Shown here in pieces: positions 62,935-64,000 of a stretch of 64,000 nucleotides of DNA (position 1 is its first letter; each line of letters begins with the position of its first letter). The stretch is from Streptomyces roseoviridis. Its GTDB lineage: Bacteria; Actinomycetota; Actinomycetes; Streptomycetales; Streptomycetaceae. The stretch lies in contig NZ_BAAAWU010000001.1 of assembly GCF_039535235.1 (NCBI RefSeq), positions 6,823,001 through 6,887,000 on the forward strand, read 5' to 3'. A model generated the notes under the pieces. The model was not told the origin of the DNA. It worked only from the letters and a program-made list of their open reading frames with translations, and searched no databases. A program made the translations under genes and the position numbers.

Positions 62935-63199
62935 GATGCGGTGCTCCATTCGTGGACACCGGTGAGGCGGTCCACCGTGTTGGATCATGACGCGCAGAGG
63001 AGCGCGTTCATCACCACTAGGGGGCAGGCGCCCGAGCTGCGCCATCCGGGACCGCCCTCGCTTGGGCCGACGGAGCGAATAATCACCCTCCTGACCTGCG
63101 CGGGCCCTCGACGCCGAGGGGCCGCGCGAAGGAATGCCGTGGTCCTCGCCCGGACCGGCGCGCGTCCATGGCGTCACCCGGCCGCCACTGGTGCACTGC

Positions 63200-63368
63200 T
63201 GGCACCAAGTGGTGCCACTCGGTGGCGCCATACGGTTCGCGGGGGAGGGTGGTGCCAGAGTGACCCGGCAGCATTCTCCGGGTGTTTTTGCAGGTCGGAG
63301 GGGGCGGGCGAGAAGTTCACCCGCGACGTGCGCCGAGCGGGCTTGCGGATGGCGCCATAGTGGTGCCA
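63200..63368. promoter_or_regulatory. six TGGYGCCA-type octamers (RHH operator array)
   Basis: TGGCACCA 63200, TGGTGCCA 63210, TGGCGCCA 63223, TGGTGCCA 63250, TGGCGCCA 63350 and TGGTGCCA 63361. Neighbouring copies are 10, 13 and 11 bases apart, about one helix turn. They occupy the 444-base gap (62935-63378) upstream of the ribbon-helix-helix gene, and the last two overlap a CATAGT -10-like box (63356-63361) close to its start. No other gene lies in the gap. Confidence 0.65.
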
Positions 63369-63378
63369 TGATGACGTC

Positions 63379-63897
63379 ATGGACCTCACCCCGTATGTCG
63401 ACACTCTCCGCCGCGAACTCGCGGTCGCCGCCGAAGCCGGTGGCGAGGAAGCGCGCGAGCTGGCCGAGCGGCTGACCGCTCCTCTGGAGTCGGCGGCGCG
63501 GCTGACGATGCTCAACGTGTTGTCCGCCGCGACGGACGAGATCACCCGTGAGCTCGCGCCCGGTTCGGTCGACGTACGGCTGCGCGGGCTCGACCCCGAC
63601 TTCGTGGTGACACCGCCGCCCGGTGGCGGCACCGACCCGCTGGAGCCGGACACGCGCGCCGAGCCGCCGGCGGTCCCGGCGCTCACCAAGGACGAGGAGG
63701 GCGGCACCGCCCGCGTGAACCTGCGCCTGCCGGCCCACCTCAAGGCCAGGGCCGAGGAAGCGGCGAGCATCGAGGGCCTGTCGGTCAACGCCTGGCTGGT
63801 GCGCGCCGTGGCGGCCGCCGTCGAGGGCGGCACCCGCCCCCGTACGGCCGAGAAGCCCAGGACCGTCGGACAGAGCATCACCGGCTGGGTGCGCTAG
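63379..63897 (+). CDS. ribbon-helix-helix (HicB/Arc-like) DNA-binding protein
   Basis: 172 residues from ATG at 63379. The N-terminal ~95 residues are helical (MDLTPYVDTLRRELAVAAEA, LTMLNVLSAATDEITRELAP). The C-terminal part holds a ribbon-helix-helix: ARVNLRLPAHLKARAEEAAS (beta strand and helix 1), IEGLSVNAWLVRAVAAAVEG (helix 2). It is often annotated as a HicB-type antitoxin, but no HicA toxin is adjacent. There is no clear RBS; a -10 box 17 bases upstream gives a very short leader. The octamer array overlapping its promoter suggests autorepression. Its right-hand neighbour is outside the window. Confidence 0.8.
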   Translation: MDLTPYVDTLRRELAVAAEAGGEEARELAERLTAPLESAARLTMLNVLSAATDEITRELAPGSVDVRLRGLDPDFVVTPPPGGGTDPLEPDTRAEPPAVPALTKDEEGGTARVNLRLPAHLKARAEEAASIEGLSVNAWLVRAVAAAVEGGTRPRTAEKPRTVGQSITGWVR

Positions 63898-64000
63898 CGC
63901 CGCGCCCGGCCGGGGCCGCACCGGCACCGCCTCGACCGCGGCGCTCGACCCGCGGCCCTCACGGCGCCGCACACCCGCCGCGCGTCACCCCCCCATCACG

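Noticed and set aside
63379..63897. HicAB toxin-antitoxin system
   Set aside because: The protein has an RHH domain but no HicA-like gene is visible on either side within the window.

Overview
The window is high-GC DNA with GTG and TTG starts, 4-base GTGA/ATGA gene overlaps and many families typical of Streptomyces (poly-HAMP kinase, SpoIIE/PP2C phosphatases, HATPase and STAS switches, DUF397, DUF4383, an ECF sigma factor paired with a YCII protein). I read it as chromosomal Streptomyces DNA. I see no rRNA, tRNA, CRISPR array, transposase or prophage.

Layout. 0-9.7 kb: tail of a giant DNA-repair-type ATPase, a small CxxC protein, an NfeD/SPFH membrane pair, two different Na+/H+ antiporters that share a 26-base identical 5' leader element, a secreted ricin-B-like lectin, and a DUF5937/ArsR regulator divergent from a monooxygenase-SnoaL fusion. 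9.9-32 kb: a dense stress-signalling island. It holds a SigB/SigF-type sigma factor, several HATPase and STAS partner switches, four MarR regulators, a 1,438-residue soluble poly-HAMP hybrid kinase coupled to an ANTAR-GAF-PAS-PP2C phosphatase, three paralogous GAF-PP2C proteins, and an overlapping rsbR-rsbS-rsbT-(HATPase+RsbX)-RsbU-like operon. Part of the island is a duplicated MarR/PP2C unit with signs of gene conversion. A 14-bp palindrome, TTGYC-N4-GRCAA in general form, recurs six times in its intergenic regions.

32-45 kb: threonylcarbamoyl-AMP synthase and beta carbonic anhydrase; a probably Zur-controlled YcgR/YcgQ-type permease pair; a PAS-PP2C phosphatase; a GNAT protein; a wrecked glycosyltransferase; a small monooxygenase-like protein; a universal stress protein with a CBS-BON protein; a K+ channel; nicotinate phosphoribosyltransferase; a coiled-coil protein; an amidase. 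46-58 kb: a small secreted protein preceded by a 29-bp tandem repeat, a LAL-type LuxR regulator, a cutinase/PET-hydrolase-like enzyme, a beta-propeller phytase with an upstream PHO box, a DEAD-box helicase behind a cold-shock gene, uracil-DNA glycosylase, a ClpP paralogue, a Rieske membrane protein, and a YCII-ECF sigma pair. 58.9-64 kb: a second small HATPase-STAS-DUF397 set, membrane proteins, and a ribbon-helix-helix protein preceded by six TGGYGCCA-type octamers.

How it fits together (inference): the island looks like a general or osmotic stress control unit. Sensor modules (RsbR/S, poly-HAMP kinase, GAF and PAS domains) would feed phosphatases and HATPase kinases that set the phosphorylation of STAS proteins and so release the sigma factor. 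The MarR proteins probably control the unit itself through the shared palindrome. The flanking Na+/H+ antiporters, K+ channel and universal stress protein fit an ion and osmotic stress theme. All function calls are by family recognition from the sequence alone.
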